Shown one piece after another: positions 35,001-42,573 of a stretch of 64,000 nt of DNA. The DNA is from Dehalococcoidia bacterium (GTDB lineage Bacteria > Chloroflexota > Dehalococcoidia > Lucifugimonadales > Lucifugimonadaceae), in the NCBI GenBank assembly GCA_028285005.1, contig JANQQP010000007.1, forward strand, positions 1 through 64,000, written 5' to 3'. The notes beneath the pieces were generated by a model that saw only the letters and a program-made list of their open reading frames with translations, had not been told where the DNA came from and searched no databases. The translations under genes were made by a program, and so were the position numbers. Within the stretch, counting starts at the first letter, position 1. Each line of letters opens with the position of its first letter.

Positions 35001-35203
35001 GCAACGAAGTCGTGAGCCTGATAAAGGAGTTGGACCCAACTTGCCCGGTAATTGTTCTCAGCGGTTGGGGAGACAGGTTCGCATCCGGTGAGAACGAGAA
35101 GGTGTCGCTGCAGGCCGATGTAGTGTTGTCCAAGCCGCCGCGAATCGGTGAGATCAGGGATGCCCTGACAGGGCTGGCCGCAGCGCACGATAAGGCTGCC
35201 TAG
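32096..35203 (+). CDS. Hybrid sensor histidine kinase with 7TM N-terminus, two PAS, GAF and receiver domains
   Basis: About 1035 residues in this order: a seven-helix membrane sensor of the histidine-kinase 7TM type (about 1-230), a PAS domain (240-345), a second PAS domain (355-470), a GAF domain (480-630), and a HisKA dimerisation helix with phospho-acceptor His669 in GIAHDINN. The ATPase domain follows, with LVINASDAMP, VKDTGSGMD and GDRGTGLGLAMVYG. A C-terminal receiver carries Asp961 in VITDLGMPG. TTG 32096, preceded by GGACGGCGAAGC, is preferred to TTG 31979 because the additional 39 residues look unlike protein. No response-regulator output gene is adjacent. The signal sensed is unknown; the 7TM class often binds small ligands. 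Confidence 0.85.
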   Translation: MVSFTAAWIAVVLTIVAVFGASLAVILWSRRKSPESLISSLLFLAVSVWCIGYVGEILSATLPAKMAWAHLQYPAISAVPLTWFLLSISLARGRIALTRNWIALLAVFPAATVIVEWSNGLHQLAWTSVDINQSGSVGFLTFERGPWFLAKVTYSYSLLLLGAGLIAKAFVSGTGARRSQLALALAAVAIPASGNAAFVLGLIPDSTVDLTPFAFAIAGLAITLGIVRCGMFSIRREAEDRLIAELPDPVLILDSKLNLLDANPAGFGLLERSSGGNRIEGSHICDVIRSVAGRHRLCNAAVFSQMVDRWAIGDEHRTVDLRISPLGGGHSSGRMIVVRDVTDLFAKEDELLLKNALLESQSEAVPEGILVVAEDGQWLSVNSRFREIWGLSDIELGDFGTAEALQLVSEKLDDPDAFNHRVEEIYRSNGETAKERIELKSGVILERFTAPVKGPNGEVYGRLWSYRDITESVMASEFASRLGQMTLLNEIANVTSAANDIEGEISGVLKVVSERLPASWVMIGRRAERDGNRLELRAYDERTGEPVVLGDLAEFEEISGLSLDGASQCVSGLVSQAFFADRQILVTPLNSDQTQTDFILVARDGGAVFSETEAELMEAAAGQIAIGMSRASTVAELKRVNAELQETRDLAMRQERLTALGEMASGIAHDINNALSPVVGFSELMLRKKDKLDERGQKYLTAIHTSALDVSNIVARMREFYRQRTGDSELEPIEIKALIEEVVLLTSPRWKNQAQKSGTRIEVTTNLEERVPIILGVPFEIREALTNLVINASDAMPDGGQIEISASMERIRGAESLLVQVKDTGSGMDSETVKKALEPFFSTKGDRGTGLGLAMVYGVMQRHGGDVEINSKPGFGTTISLRFAIGGGQRSSREAIEDVPELGDSLSVLVVDDEPALRELLEQMLLEEGHEVAVTASGQAATELFSERLNGPSAFDAVITDLGMPGIHGNEVVSLIKELDPTCPVIVLSGWGDRFASGENEKVSLQADVVLSKPPRIGEIRDALTGLAAAHDKAA

Positions 35204-35211
35204 AGGGTTCG

Positions 35212-36252
35212 CTACCCGCCGTTTCCGACCAGTATCCTGAAGACGTCCTTGGTTGGCTTGAGCATGCGTTCGAAGCCGTCTGGGATGCCGCGATCCAACG
35301 ACACGATTTCGCTGATGAGCGGCTTGACGTTGACCTTGCCGCTGGCAATCAGATCGACCGCTTTCCTGTACTCGCCGACGTTTGCGGCCGACGAACCCAC
35401 GATGCTCTTCTCGCCGCTGACGGTGCGGCTGAGGACGATCTCCTGTGGCTCATGGCCGAAGCCAACGATCACCGCGCGACCACCGGGTCTCGTCCACTCA
35501 GCAGCGTTCAGCGCAGTGCCGGTCGCTCCAGCGGTTTCGATGACGACGTCAGGGCCGTAGCCGTTCGTGAGTTCGGGCAACTGGTCGGCGACCCGGGTCT
35601 CGGCGGGGTTCAGTGTTGCGACCGCTCCCATATCAGTCGCGATCTGGAGCGACTCGGAGCGCGTGTCGATTGCGATCACCTGCGCTCCCGCCGCCTGCAA
35701 CACCTGGAGCGTCGCCAGCCCGACGACGCCACAGCCGATCACAGCGGCATGGTCACCAACGTGTACGCCTGACTGCATCACGGCGTGCACCGCAACGCTG
35801 GTCGGCTCTGATAGAGGCGCCTCTTCGTTCGAGACTGATTCAGGTAGTTTGATGCACATGCTCGCTGGCCAGACAGCGAGCTCGGCCAGTCCACCGTCAT
35901 CGGTGAAGCCGAAGTTGCGGCCGTTCTCGCAAAGCGATGCCGTTCCTTTACGGCAGAAGAAGCACAGGCCGCAGGTGCGGACGTTTTCCACAGCCACGCG
36001 ATCGCCGACCCGAAGTGAACTCACTCCTTCTCCAAGCTCGGCGACGATACCGCCGGCCTCATGACCCTGGATCCTGGGGCCGCGCCCTCGAGTGAACATG
36101 CCGAATGGGTCGCGCTGCCATACCTCGATGTCTGTCTGGCAGATGCTCGAGTAGGTCATCTGGAGCAGCACCTCGCCTGGCGCCGGTTCGGGGTCTTTGA
36201 AGCCGGACTCGTAGCGGATGTCGTTTGGGCCGTGCAGGACGATGGCTTTCAT
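35212..36252 (-). CDS. Zinc-dependent alcohol dehydrogenase (MDR superfamily)
   Basis: A 346-residue medium-chain dehydrogenase. The catalytic zinc site is in SSICQTDIEVW and GHEAGGIVAELGEGV. The structural zinc site has four Cys in CGLCFFCRKGTASLC. The Rossmann motif is VIGCGVVGLATLQVL near residue 175. The branch resembles threonine/sorbitol/galactitol dehydrogenases, which oxidise polyols or threonine with NAD. ATG 36252 is chosen because the MKAIVLHGPNDIRYE start is the family N-terminus; the frame runs 51 codons further upstream without similarity. It is divergent from aroE and convergent with the kinase gene. The substrate is unknown. Confidence 0.88.
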   Translation of the reverse strand: MKAIVLHGPNDIRYESGFKDPEPAPGEVLLQMTYSSICQTDIEVWQRDPFGMFTRGRGPRIQGHEAGGIVAELGEGVSSLRVGDRVAVENVRTCGLCFFCRKGTASLCENGRNFGFTDDGGLAELAVWPASMCIKLPESVSNEEAPLSEPTSVAVHAVMQSGVHVGDHAAVIGCGVVGLATLQVLQAAGAQVIAIDTRSESLQIATDMGAVATLNPAETRVADQLPELTNGYGPDVVIETAGATGTALNAAEWTRPGGRAVIVGFGHEPQEIVLSRTVSGEKSIVGSSAANVGEYRKAVDLIASGKVNVKPLISEIVSLDRGIPDGFERMLKPTKDVFRILVGNGG

Positions 36253-36422
36253 GAAGGGATCCGGTGATTCTTTTTGTGGGCGCAGGCGTCGTTCAGAGCC
36301 AATAGAATACCGTCCTGAGACTACGGCCTTAGTGGGGATCGGGTTCGGAGGGTCTTCGACCGGTTTTCCCTGGCTCTGGCTCTCACCCACATTGGGTACC
36401 GACAATTGGCGATGGATCGACT

Positions 36423-37268
36423 ATGAGCGACAAGATATTCGGGGTGATTGGCCACCCGATTGGCCACACGAAGTCGCCGCTTTTTCAGCAGGCGGCGTTG
36501 GACCACTGCGGCATCGACATGACGTTTGCGACGTGGGACGTGCCGCCGGAGGAGCTTGCGGCCAAGGTTGAGTCCTTTCGCTCGCCCGATTTCGTCGCAG
36601 GATGCGTCACTCTGCCGCATAAGCAGGCGATCATGCCGATGCTGGACGGCCTTGCGGACACAGCCGAGGCTGTGGGCGCCGTGAACTGGGTGATCCCTGA
36701 CGACGGCAAGCTGATCGGCCACAACACCGATGCACCGGGGTTTTTGCGTGCCCTGAAAGAGAGCGCCGGGTTTGACCCGCAGGGCCGCAGCGCCGTGGTG
36801 TTTGGCGCAGGTGGTGCAGCTAGGGCGATTGTGTACGCGCTGAGGACCGGCGGTGTGGCGTCAGTGGCGATCGCGAACAGGACGGTCGAGAAGGCGCAGG
36901 CGTTGGCGGCGGAGATGACGGCCGGCCGGTTCAGGCCAACGGCTCTGGCGTTAGACCCAACTTCACTGGCCGATGTCGCACCGTATGCCGACCTTTTCGT
37001 GAACACCAGCTCGATGGGCATGGAGGGCGGGCCTGCGCCGAATGATTCGCCAGTTCCGGCGGAGCTGATTTCGGCCGAGGCGACCTGTTACGACGCTGTG
37101 TACGCGCCACCGATGACGCCGTTTCTGTTTGAGGCCGAGCGTGCTGGCGCAACGCCTGCAGGCGGGATCTCGATGCTGATTTATCAGGGTGTCGTGGGGT
37201 TTGAGCTTGCCACCGGTAGAGACGCGCCTGTCGCCGAGATGTTCGCTGCCGTTGGAGCTGAGCGTTAG
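36423..37268 (+). CDS. aroE: Shikimate dehydrogenase
   Basis: A 281-residue enzyme that reduces 3-dehydroshikimate with NADPH. The substrate domain shows FGVIGHPIGHTKSPLFQQAAL and GCVTLPHKQAIMPMLDGL (catalytic Lys in the PHK motif), with IGHNTDAPGFLRAL (catalytic Asp). The cofactor domain has VVFGAGGAARAIVYAL and VNTSSMGME. The C-terminus ISMLIYQGVVGFELATG is also typical. It opens a cluster with aroC, aroK and aroB on the same strand, 109 bp before aroC. The start has only a weak ribosome binding site (GATGGAT). Confidence 0.95.
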   Translation: MSDKIFGVIGHPIGHTKSPLFQQAALDHCGIDMTFATWDVPPEELAAKVESFRSPDFVAGCVTLPHKQAIMPMLDGLADTAEAVGAVNWVIPDDGKLIGHNTDAPGFLRALKESAGFDPQGRSAVVFGAGGAARAIVYALRTGGVASVAIANRTVEKAQALAAEMTAGRFRPTALALDPTSLADVAPYADLFVNTSSMGMEGGPAPNDSPVPAELISAEATCYDAVYAPPMTPFLFEAERAGATPAGGISMLIYQGVVGFELATGRDAPVAEMFAAVGAER

Positions 37269-37345
37269 TCTCGGCAAACGCTGCGGGTAACATTAGTCTC
37301 ATAGCAGCGCCGCGATCTGAGAACGAATACCCGAACATCGGCGGA

Positions 37346-37364
37346 GGCAGAGTTTCGCTCTGCC
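37346..37364 (+). other. Hairpin in the leader of aroC
   Basis: A perfect 7-bp stem GGCAGAG (37346-37352) and CTCTGCC (37358-37364) around TTTCG, with a further GGC/GCC pair outside a bulge, ends about 6 nt before the aroC ribosome binding site GGAGAG. It may affect aroC translation or processing of an aroE-aroC transcript; there is no U-run for termination. Confidence 0.35.
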
Positions 37365-37377
37365 GCCATGGAGAGAT

Positions 37378-38571
37378 ATGACTGAGTTCAGATGGATGAC
37401 AGCCGGTGAGTCGCATGGACCCGGACTGACGGTGATCGTCGAAGGTGTGCCGTCCGGACTTTCGCTGACCGAAGACTACATCGAACGCCAGATGGCGCGT
37501 CGCCAGAAGGGCTACGGGTCTGGCGGCCGCATGAAGATCGAGAAGGACCGCGCAGAGCTGCGAGGCGGCGTGCGGCACGGCGAAACGCTGGGTTCGCCGA
37601 TCGCGATGTGGATCGAGAACCGCGACTTCGCGAACTGGACCGATGCCATGTCGCCAAACCCGGTTGGCGATGACGTCGACAAGAAGACGCACACTCGCAT
37701 CGTGCCAGGTCATGCTGACTTCCCCGGCGCGCTCAAGTACATGCACCACGATGTGCGGAACGTGCTGGAGCGGGCGAGCGCACGAGAGACGGCGGCCCGT
37801 GTCGCTGCGGCGTCGGTCGCACGCAGGTTGCTGGAGGAGTTCGGCATCACGGTGCACGCACGTGCGATCTCGACCGGCGCCGAACGCTCAGAAGAGATCG
37901 ACCCCGGCAAGATCAACTGGGATGATGTCGAGGCCTCCGAAGTCAGGGCGGCTGACAGCGATTCGGACGAACGGTTCAAGGCGGTTATCGATGCTGCGAA
38001 GGCTGCGCGGACGACGATTGGCGGTGTGATGCAGGTTGTGGCGTTCGGCGTGCCTGTCGGGCTCGGCAGCTATGTTCACTGGGACCGCAAGCTGGATGCG
38101 CGGCTCGCGCAGGCGATGATCAGCATCAACGCAGTCAAAGGCGTTGAGATTGGCTCCGGCTTCTCGAACACGATGCGGCCGGGGCGAGAGGTGCAGGACG
38201 TGATTGTGCCGGACCCTTCCGACCCGAGGCGGTTCAGGCAGGAGTCGAACCACGCTGGTGGCATCGAAGGCGGCATGTCTAACGGCAACCCGATCGTTGC
38301 GCAGGTTGCGATCAAGCCGATCGCCACGATGACGAGCCCATTGCCCTCGGTCGACATCAACACTGGCGAGGTGATCGAAGCTGCGTACAACCGCAGTGAC
38401 ATCTGCCAGGTCGCTCGCGCATGTCCCGTTGGCGAAGGCATGATGGCGCTGGTGCTGGCCCATGCGATGCTGGAGAAGTTCGGCGGCGATAGCCTGACCG
38501 AGATGAAGCGAAACTACGCCGGTTACGTGGCATCGCACCAGGAGTTCGGCGGCGGGCAGGGCGCGCAGTAG
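37378..38571 (+). CDS. aroC: Chorismate synthase
   Basis: A 397-residue FMN-dependent lyase converting EPSP to chorismate. Family landmarks include FRWMTAGESHGPGLTVIVEGVPSGL at the N-terminus and RQKGYGSGGRMKIE with its loop. RPGHADFPGALKY-like VPGHADFPGALKYMHHDVRNVLERASARETAARVA carries the conserved Arg-rich stretch. EGGMSNGNPIVAQVAIKPIAT and ACPVGEGMMALVLA lie in the C-terminal half. It lies in the block aroE-aroC-aroK-aroB; its stop is one base before the aroK ATG. GGAGAG lies 6 nt before the start. Confidence 0.97.
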   Translation: MTEFRWMTAGESHGPGLTVIVEGVPSGLSLTEDYIERQMARRQKGYGSGGRMKIEKDRAELRGGVRHGETLGSPIAMWIENRDFANWTDAMSPNPVGDDVDKKTHTRIVPGHADFPGALKYMHHDVRNVLERASARETAARVAAASVARRLLEEFGITVHARAISTGAERSEEIDPGKINWDDVEASEVRAADSDSDERFKAVIDAAKAARTTIGGVMQVVAFGVPVGLGSYVHWDRKLDARLAQAMISINAVKGVEIGSGFSNTMRPGREVQDVIVPDPSDPRRFRQESNHAGGIEGGMSNGNPIVAQVAIKPIATMTSPLPSVDINTGEVIEAAYNRSDICQVARACPVGEGMMALVLAHAMLEKFGGDSLTEMKRNYAGYVASHQEFGGGQGAQ

Positions 38572-38572
38572 C

Positions 38573-39139
38573 ATGGCCGCGGACGAGGACCTGACCAGGG
38601 GCAACATCTACCTCATCGGCTTTTCCGGCACCGGGAAGACGAACAGCGGCAGGCAGGCTGCGGCCCGGTTGGGCTGGGAGTTCTTCGAGATGGACGACGA
38701 GATCGAAGAGGCCGCCGGGAAGTCGATTCCAGAGATCTTCTCTGAGGATGGCGAGGACAGGTTTCGGGAGATCGAGACCGATGTCTTACGCACCGCGGCC
38801 GGTTGTGCCCGACTGGTGGTTTCGACCGGCGGAGGCGTGCCGACTCGCGAGGAGAACCGTAAGCTCATGGCGGAGTCGGGGTATGTCATTCGCTTGAGCG
38901 CTAGCGCAGAGACGATCAGCGCTCGGCTGACAGCTTCGGCAGGACGGCGCGGCAGGGCATTGCGACCTCTGCTGGGCAGTGAGGCACCGGTAGAGAGAGT
39001 GCGCTCGCTACTTGCTGAACGGGAATCGGCATATGCGACGGCCGACGGCGAGATCAACACCGAAGGCCTCCGGCACAGCGATGTTGCCCAGCTGATAGTG
39101 GACACGTGGAACCATCTTTCGGGAGAGAGCGCAGGTTGA
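38573..39139 (+). CDS. aroK: Shikimate kinase
   Basis: A 188-residue P-loop kinase with Walker A GFSGTGKT at residues 16-23. DDEIEEAAGKSIPEIFSEDGEDRFREIE binds shikimate, and VVSTGGGVPTREENR and the lid region SAGRRGRALRPLL complete the site. It phosphorylates shikimate with ATP. The start directly follows aroC, and its TGA stop overlaps the TTG start of aroB (TTGA, 39136-39139), so the three are translationally linked. Confidence 0.93.
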   Translation: MAADEDLTRGNIYLIGFSGTGKTNSGRQAAARLGWEFFEMDDEIEEAAGKSIPEIFSEDGEDRFREIETDVLRTAAGCARLVVSTGGGVPTREENRKLMAESGYVIRLSASAETISARLTASAGRRGRALRPLLGSEAPVERVRSLLAERESAYATADGEINTEGLRHSDVAQLIVDTWNHLSGESAG

Positions 39140-40245
39140 CGACTGACGAAAACCTGGCAGCTGTCGTTAAGACCTCGCAGGGCGACTACCGCGTGGTGGT
39201 CGGACGCGGCGTGATCGACGAGATCGGCCCCGAGATGAAAGCTGCCGGACTGACTGGACGCGCCTTTCTGATCGCTGATGTCGCCATGTTCCCGCAGTCG
39301 GTGCACGAAGCCCACGAAGCGCTGGAGAAGAGCGGCTTCGTCACGAATGTGATGACGCTTGAGCTGAATGAGCAAGCTAAGACGCTGGACACGGCGCAGG
39401 AGATCTACAGCTGGCTGTCGGAGCACCGTGCCGAGCGCGTGGATACGATCGTGGCGATGGGCGGCGGCGTTGCTGGCGACCTTGTCGGGTTCGTCGCAGC
39501 GACATGGCTCCGAGGCGTTCCGGTGGTGCAGGTGCCGACTTCACTGGCTGCGATGGTCGATGCTTCGATTGGTGGAAAGACTGCTGTCAACCTGCCGGCA
39601 GGTAAGAACCTCATCGGCGCATTCCATCAGCCTCGGCTGGTTTTGCAGGACGTTGCGCACCTGGCGACCCTGCCTGAACGGGAGATGGCCGGCGGGTTTG
39701 CCGAGGCGATCAAGCATGGCCTGATCCTGGACCCGCAGTTGCTGGATACCTTCGAGCGGAACGCCGCCGAGCTGCAAAGGCTTGAAGGCGATCTTGCTGT
39801 GCAGACCATTCGTCGCAGTGTGCAGATCAAGGCGGAGGTCGTGTCTGCCGATGAGTTCGAGCGCGGCGAAACGCGCATGCTGCTCAACTATGGCCACACC
39901 ATCGGTCACGCCATCGAGAATGTGAGCGGCTACGGCAAGTATTTCCATGGCGAGGCGGTTGCGATCGGGATGATGGCGGCCGCAGGGATCGCCCGCAGGC
40001 TCGGAATGATCGATCAGGAACTCGTTGACCGGCAACGGAATGTACTGAAGCTGTACGACCTGCCGGTAACGGTGAGTGGCGTGACCGCAGATGAGTTGAT
40101 CGCAGCCACGAAGACCGACAAGAAGTCGCGCGGCGGCTCGGTCAGGTGGATCCTGCTGGAAGGGCCGGGCAAGGCGGTCGTTCGAAGCGATGTGCCGGAG
40201 GACGTTGTGCGTGAGGCGGTCGAGGAAGTGATCGCTGACAGTTGA
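39136..40245 (+). CDS. aroB: 3-Dehydroquinate synthase
   Basis: A 369-residue NAD- and metal-dependent enzyme that converts DAHP to 3-dehydroquinate. It shows the family core VAMGGGVAGDLVGFVAATWLRGVP, the VPTSLAAMVDASIGGKTAVN stretch with the active-site Lys, and GKNLIGAFHQP. EREMAGGFAEAIKHGLI and the metal ligands in LNYGHTIGHAIE and YFHGEAVAIGM complete it. TTG 39136, overlapping the aroK stop, is chosen because GGGAGAGAGCGCAGG precedes it and the protein then begins MTTDENLAAV at the usual distance. A hydrolase gene follows 25 bp later. Confidence 0.95.
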   Translation: MTTDENLAAVVKTSQGDYRVVVGRGVIDEIGPEMKAAGLTGRAFLIADVAMFPQSVHEAHEALEKSGFVTNVMTLELNEQAKTLDTAQEIYSWLSEHRAERVDTIVAMGGGVAGDLVGFVAATWLRGVPVVQVPTSLAAMVDASIGGKTAVNLPAGKNLIGAFHQPRLVLQDVAHLATLPEREMAGGFAEAIKHGLILDPQLLDTFERNAAELQRLEGDLAVQTIRRSVQIKAEVVSADEFERGETRMLLNYGHTIGHAIENVSGYGKYFHGEAVAIGMMAAAGIARRLGMIDQELVDRQRNVLKLYDLPVTVSGVTADELIAATKTDKKSRGGSVRWILLEGPGKAVVRSDVPEDVVREAVEEVIADS

Positions 40246-40270
40246 GCGTGCGAGCCGGGAGCGAGTCGTT

Positions 40271-41191
40271 TTGGCCAGGCTGATCGTCCTCGGCTCAGGC
40301 GGGCCGGTGCCGAACAAAGAGCGCTTCGGCTCGGCCTACATCCTCGAGTCTGGCGATGCGCGGGTGATGGTCGACTGCGGTCCGGCGGCGGTTTACAAGA
40401 TGGCGAAGCTGGGTATCCACCCGGTCGAGATCAGCCATCTTTTCCTCACCCATCACCACTTCGATCACATGGCGGACCTGGGCACGTTCCTGTTGACGCG
40501 CTGGGACCACAGCACCGGCAGCGAGGCTCCTCTGCAGGTGTTCGGGCCGCCGAATACGCGGGAGATCGTCGAGCGGCTGATCGGCGAGAACGGCGCGTTC
40601 GCGTTCGACCTGCGAGCCCGAACTGAGCACCACCTGAGCAAGACGATGCACGAGTTGCGTGGTGGATCGCTGCCTCGTCCCGAGCCGCAAGTTGAGGCAA
40701 AGGACGTGGGCGCGGGCGTGCTGGTGGATGTGCCGGGTCTCAGGGTTACAGCAGCACAGACAGAGCACGTGCAGCCGTTTCATGAGTCACTGGCATATCG
40801 GATAGACACTGATGAGACAGCGGTCGTCTTCACCGGCGATGCGCAGCCGTGCGATCACATCGTGGAGCTTGCTCAAGGTGCATCAACGCTCGTTTCGTTA
40901 TGCGGCAACTTCCAGTCGAAGCTGCAGGAGCGAGGTGTTGAGCAGGGGCAGACGGGGACGCTGGGCGCGGCGGAACTGGCGGCTGAGGTCGGTGTGGAGC
41001 AGTTGCTGCTGGTGCACATGAGCACCGACCTGACGGCGGAACGGGAGCGTGCGTTGCGCGAGATCGGGGCGGTGTACGGCCGCGATGTTGTGGTGACGGA
41101 TGAGATGCAGTCTTATGAGTTGTCTGGCCTGCGGGAGAGCGGAGCGGCCGCTGCAGCGCAGTTCGATCATCCGCACATCGCGCGTCACTAG
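40271..41191 (+). CDS. RNase Z-like metallo-beta-lactamase-fold hydrolase
   Basis: A 306-residue hydrolase with the N-terminal LIVLGSGGPVPNKERFGSAYIL, VMVDCGPAAVYKM and the zinc motif HLFLTHHHFDHMADLG (HxHxDH). LAYRIDTDETAVVFTGDAQPCDHI and VEQLLLVHMSTDLTAE follow, as in ribonuclease Z and its beta-lactamase-fold relatives. The flexible exosite arm of tRNase Z is not evident, so it may be a related phosphodiesterase or lactonase rather than true RNase Z. It starts at TTG with GGGAGCGAG upstream and lies 25 bp after aroB. Its stop TAG shares the tetranucleotide CTAG with the stop of the convergent nitrilase gene. Confidence 0.8.
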   Translation: MARLIVLGSGGPVPNKERFGSAYILESGDARVMVDCGPAAVYKMAKLGIHPVEISHLFLTHHHFDHMADLGTFLLTRWDHSTGSEAPLQVFGPPNTREIVERLIGENGAFAFDLRARTEHHLSKTMHELRGGSLPRPEPQVEAKDVGAGVLVDVPGLRVTAAQTEHVQPFHESLAYRIDTDETAVVFTGDAQPCDHIVELAQGASTLVSLCGNFQSKLQERGVEQGQTGTLGAAELAAEVGVEQLLLVHMSTDLTAERERALREIGAVYGRDVVVTDEMQSYELSGLRESGAAAAAQFDHPHIARH

Positions 41192-41949
41192 AGGTCGACC
41201 ACAAGGTTCGCTGCGTGCCAGTCGGGCAGTTCGGTCTTCACCCGCCCATCCGGTCCGATGACTGCAGCCCATCCCGGAAAATCCTCGTCCTCGGTGACGC
41301 CGGCCTGCGTCACAACCGCGATCGAGATTCCCAGTTCCTTCGCTCTCTGGCCGTGGTTCTCGATGCAGGAGCCTCGCCACCAGTCGAAACCATTGCGCCA
41401 GCTCGCCTCGTCGGTGCGGCGACCCCACAGGCCGGGCGCTGACGGGTGGAACACCGTCCTCGCACCGTTCCGGGCCGCATATTCGAACTCGTCCGGCACC
41501 TCGTAGTCGGCGCAGACCGCAATGCCGAACCTGTCGTCCGCCTTGCCGGTCACGACCGACTCTGCGCCCGCGTCGGCACCAGCAGTGAAAAGCCCCGGTT
41601 CGCCTTCGCCAAGATGCCGCTTGCGATACACGGCCTCGATCTGACCGCTCGACGCAGAGACCTGGGCGATGAAGGGCAGGCCGGTGGGGTTGGCTTCGAC
41701 GATGCCAAACAGCAGATCGATGCCGGTTTCAGCGCTCAGCTCGCACATTCGCCGCACGGGCTCGGACTCAACGGAGATCGGCACGTGGTCCGCTCGCTCC
41801 GGGTTCAGGTATCCGGTCAGCGACATCTCAGGAAAAACGGCGATATCGCAGCGCTCAGCAACAGCTTCGGCGACGGCATCAGCGTGAGTGGCGAAGTTCC
41901 GCTCAATGTCACCCTTCTGGCAGTTGATCGCGGCTAGCAGCGCCCTCAT
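41188..41949 (-). CDS. Carbon-nitrogen hydrolase (nitrilase superfamily)
   Basis: A 253-residue single-domain enzyme with the Glu-Lys-Cys catalytic triad of the family: Glu in AVFPEMSLTGYL (about residue 41), Lys in AVYRKRHLGEGEP (about 110) and Cys in FGIAVCADYEVP (about 147). It would hydrolyse an amide or nitrile; the substrate is not determined. AAGGAG lies 7 nt before the ATG, and this site is complementary to the loop of an upstream hairpin (see 41957-42010), which could control translation. It lies downstream of the MoaD-like gene on the same strand. Confidence 0.88.
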   Translation of the reverse strand: MRALLAAINCQKGDIERNFATHADAVAEAVAERCDIAVFPEMSLTGYLNPERADHVPISVESEPVRRMCELSAETGIDLLFGIVEANPTGLPFIAQVSASSGQIEAVYRKRHLGEGEPGLFTAGADAGAESVVTGKADDRFGIAVCADYEVPDEFEYAARNGARTVFHPSAPGLWGRRTDEASWRNGFDWWRGSCIENHGQRAKELGISIAVVTQAGVTEDEDFPGWAAVIGPDGRVKTELPDWHAANLVVDL

Positions 41950-41956
41950 CGGCTCA

Positions 41957-42010
41957 CTCCTTCATGGGATATGAAAAGGCCGCGCACCCCATGAAGGAGC
42001 AACGCGGCCT
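41957..42010 (-). promoter_or_regulatory. Overlapping RNA structures in front of the nitrilase gene (terminator-like hairpin and RBS-sequestering pairing)
   Basis: On the minus-strand transcript, an 8-bp stem AGGCCGCG/CGCGGCCT (42010-42003 with 41984-41977) closes an 18-nt loop and is followed by UUU, resembling a terminator for the MoaD-like gene. The loop contains CTCCTTCATGGG (41999-41988), an exact 12-nt complement of CCCATGAAGGAG (41968-41957), which includes the nitrilase ribosome binding site. Pairing loop to RBS would form a pseudoknot or an alternative hairpin that blocks translation. Confidence 0.5.
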
Positions 42011-42056
42011 GAGTTGCGAAATACGGCCAATGGCCGAACGACACGGAGCGAGAGTT

Positions 42057-42335
42057 CTATATCCCGCCCGCCACCGCCGGGACGATTGACAGCTCATCGC
42101 CGTCGCTGACCGTTGTGTTGATGCCGGACATGTAGCGCACATCTTCGCCGTTGATGTAGATGTTCACGAAGTGCCGCAGCGCGCCATCGTCGTCGCAGAG
42201 ACGGTCCTTGATGCCGGGGTGCTGCTCGTCCAGCGCATCGATCACCGTGGCGATATCTGTGCCGTCTGCGGCAACCTTGTCCTGCTGTGCCGTGAGGGCG
42301 CGGAGAGGTGTTGGGATCTTAACCGTGACTGTCAT
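42057..42335 (-). CDS. MoaD/ThiS-family sulfur carrier protein
   Basis: A 92-residue ubiquitin-fold protein. ATG 42335 is chosen because AGGGAAG precedes it and MTVTVKIPTPLRALT is the normal N-terminus of the family. The sequence shows the beta-grasp pattern (IATVIDALDEQHPGIKDRL, FVNIYINGEDVRYMSG) and ends in DELSIVPAVAGGI. The diglycine that normally forms the very C-terminus is followed by a single Ile. It is thus either a pro-form needing trimming or a carrier with an altered tail. In relatives such as CysO and the thrC-associated MoaD proteins the role is sulfur transfer for cysteine or homocysteine synthesis. A nitrilase gene follows. Confidence 0.82.
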   Translation of the reverse strand: MTVTVKIPTPLRALTAQQDKVAADGTDIATVIDALDEQHPGIKDRLCDDDGALRHFVNIYINGEDVRYMSGINTTVSDGDELSIVPAVAGGI

Positions 42336-42468
42336 CGTCTTCCCTGCGTTCTGTCTGCTCTGAGTTTCTGTCCGTTCGGGCGTTGCGGACGGCCGTAGTT
42401 TGACCATCACAATGCCAGAGTTAGATCACTTGACCCCAATTTTAGACGCGAACAGCGATATTTGCGAA

Positions 42469-42490
42469 GAGAGCGGCGTTGGCCGCTCTT
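42469..42490. other. Hairpin between divergent MoaD-like and ThuA genes
   Basis: GAGCGGC (42471-42477) and GCCGCTC (42482-42488) form a perfect stem around GTTG, extended by an A-T and a G-T pair. There is no U-run on either strand. A -10-like TACATT lies at 42508-42513 on the plus strand. The hairpin may be an operator-like dyad or chance. Confidence 0.3.
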
Positions 42491-42573
42491 GCTGCTCCTG
42501 GCGGTGATACATTCGCCCATGTCCGTTGCTGGTTGATGTTTCGCAGGCAGTTTGGCCTTTGGAGAACTTCGAG

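Noticed and set aside
36931-38607. Long minus-strand open frames opposite aroE and aroC
   Set aside because: They are antisense shadows of the conserved shikimate genes, rich in His/Arg, and have no recognised motifs.
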